A DNA stretch of 6,669 nt from Akkermansiaceae bacterium UBA4145 (GTDB lineage: Bacteria > Verrucomicrobiota > Verrucomicrobiia > Verrucomicrobiales > Akkermansiaceae): positions 1-6,669 of the forward strand of contig DFWB01000360.1 of the NCBI GenBank assembly GCA_002380675.1, read 5' to 3'. The notes under the pieces are model-generated. The model saw nothing but the letters and a program-made list of their open reading frames with translations. It did not search any database and was not told the origin of the DNA. Below are positions 6,103 through 6,669 of this stretch, piece by piece. The translations under genes were made by a program, and so were the position numbers. Each line of letters starts with the position of its first letter. The first letter of the stretch is position 1.

Positions 6103-6669
6103 TTAAGGGTTGGTCTTGTGCTTCGCCTGACCCTTTTTCTGGGCGAGTAGCCACTCGTAAAGTGCGGGATCGTTGTAGGTTCGGGTCCACGAGTCATGCC
6201 CGACCCCCGGATATATCGTGAATTTGATATCGGCTCCACCCTCCTTGAGAAGTTTGATGGTCTTCTGCTGTTCGGCAAGGCGGACTACGTTGTCCCTGTC
6301 CCCATGGAAGGCCCATACTGGGATTTTGGCGAAGGCTTTCTGTAGAGCCTCCTTGTTCTCAATTCGATTGCCGTGCCCACATATGGGAGCGGCAGCAGCA
6401 AAGTAGTCCGGATAACGGCTTACGATCTGATAAGTTCCAAAGCCGCCCATGCTCAGGCCAGTGATGTAAATTCGGGTGGGATCGACATTTCCCAGCCTCT
6501 GTGTCTCAAAATTGAGAATGCTCTTCACCTTGTCGATGGGCCCTTCGGGGTGCCACCAGAACGACTTGGCATTGCGCCTGCCCTTATGGCTGTCATTCGG
6601 GCATTGCGGGGCGATCATGATAAACGGAAAGTGCTTTCCCTTAGCGATCAATTTCGGAGGTCCGTGAGC
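6103..6669 (-). CDS. Alpha/beta hydrolase (carboxylesterase/phospholipase-like), N-terminus outside the window
   Basis: The frame is open to the right window edge and gives 188 visible residues ending at a TAA at 6103-6105. The visible part starts AHGPPKLIAKGKHFPFIMIAPQCP (key elements HGPPK and the strand ending in PQCP), which is typical of the middle of a family of exported esterases in which a HGxGE-like oxyanion-loop segment precedes it. The catalytic residues, numbered within the fragment, are Ser73 in GLSMGG (nucleophile elbow), Asp126 in HGDRDNVV and His158 in GVGHDSW. The spacing and order match prolyl-oligopeptidase/dienelactone-hydrolase-like esterases. The protein would hydrolyse an ester or similar bond; the substrate is unknown. 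A TTG at 6649-6651 could formally be a start, but the upstream residues HGPPK are conserved family sequence, so the true start lies beyond the edge. The C-terminal tail QKKGQAKHKTNP is basic. It is convergent with the GNAT-like gene and not in an operon with it. Confidence 0.9.
   Translation of the reverse strand, partial: AHGPPKLIAKGKHFPFIMIAPQCPNDSHKGRRNAKSFWWHPEGPIDKVKSILNFETQRLGNVDPTRIYITGLSMGGFGTYQIVSRYPDYFAAAAPICGHGNRIENKEALQKAFAKIPVWAFHGDRDNVVRLAEQQKTIKLLKEGGADIKFTIYPGVGHDSWTRTYNDPALYEWLLAQKKGQAKHKTNP

Noticed and set aside
5930..6190. Minus-strand open frame crossing the convergent gap
   Set aside because: It overlaps the 3' end of the hydrolase in another frame and is low in hydrophobic residues and rich in Arg, Ser and Pro, as expected for noncoding sequence.
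6649..6651. TTG as the start codon of the hydrolase
   Set aside because: The frame stays open to the window edge, and the residues just upstream (HGPPK) belong to the conserved core of the family. The gene is therefore cut by the edge, not begun here.

Overview
The window holds parts of four protein-coding genes in three blocks and looks like ordinary chromosomal DNA of a Planctomycetota/Verrucomicrobiota (PVC) bacterium. The main reason is a pair of large secreted proteins with the architecture of the 'PVC-type dehydrogenase' family (beta-propeller, HEAT-like repeats, and in the complete member a C-terminal cytochrome c). This family is greatly expanded in Pirellula- and Verrucomicrobium-like genomes. 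Base composition is moderate in GC, and none of the starts has a strong Shine-Dalgarno sequence except one internal alternative, which is also common in that superphylum. No RNA genes, CRISPR arrays, insertion sequences or phage genes were recognised.

Layout. On the minus strand, positions 4366 to 1772 encode a complete 864-residue exported dehydrogenase-like protein with one CxxCH haem site. After a 66-base gap, the same strand continues with a second paralogous propeller protein from 1705 to the left window edge. It is open there, so its C-terminus is missing. The two are probably co-transcribed. A 191-base divergent intergenic region (4367-4557) separates them from a plus-strand gene (4558-5883) of 441 residues, which I do not recognise by name. 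Its fold pattern resembles two GNAT-type acyltransferase domains in tandem. A 219-base convergent gap (5884-6102) follows. The window then ends inside a minus-strand alpha/beta hydrolase (6103 to the right edge), which has a complete Ser-Asp-His triad but lacks its N-terminus.

How they may work together. The two dehydrogenase-like proteins both carry signal peptides and calcium-loop-like motifs. They would act outside the cytoplasm, plausibly in oxidation of carbohydrates or related compounds with electrons passed to cytochrome c; the substrates are not known. The hydrolase belongs to a family that is often exported in these bacteria and could act on esters, but nothing in the sequence ties it functionally to the dehydrogenases. 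The GNAT-like protein looks cytoplasmic and is probably an independent transcription unit. I see no convincing new multi-gene system. The item most worth follow-up is the 441-residue GNAT-like protein, because its acetyl-CoA-binding loop is non-canonical.
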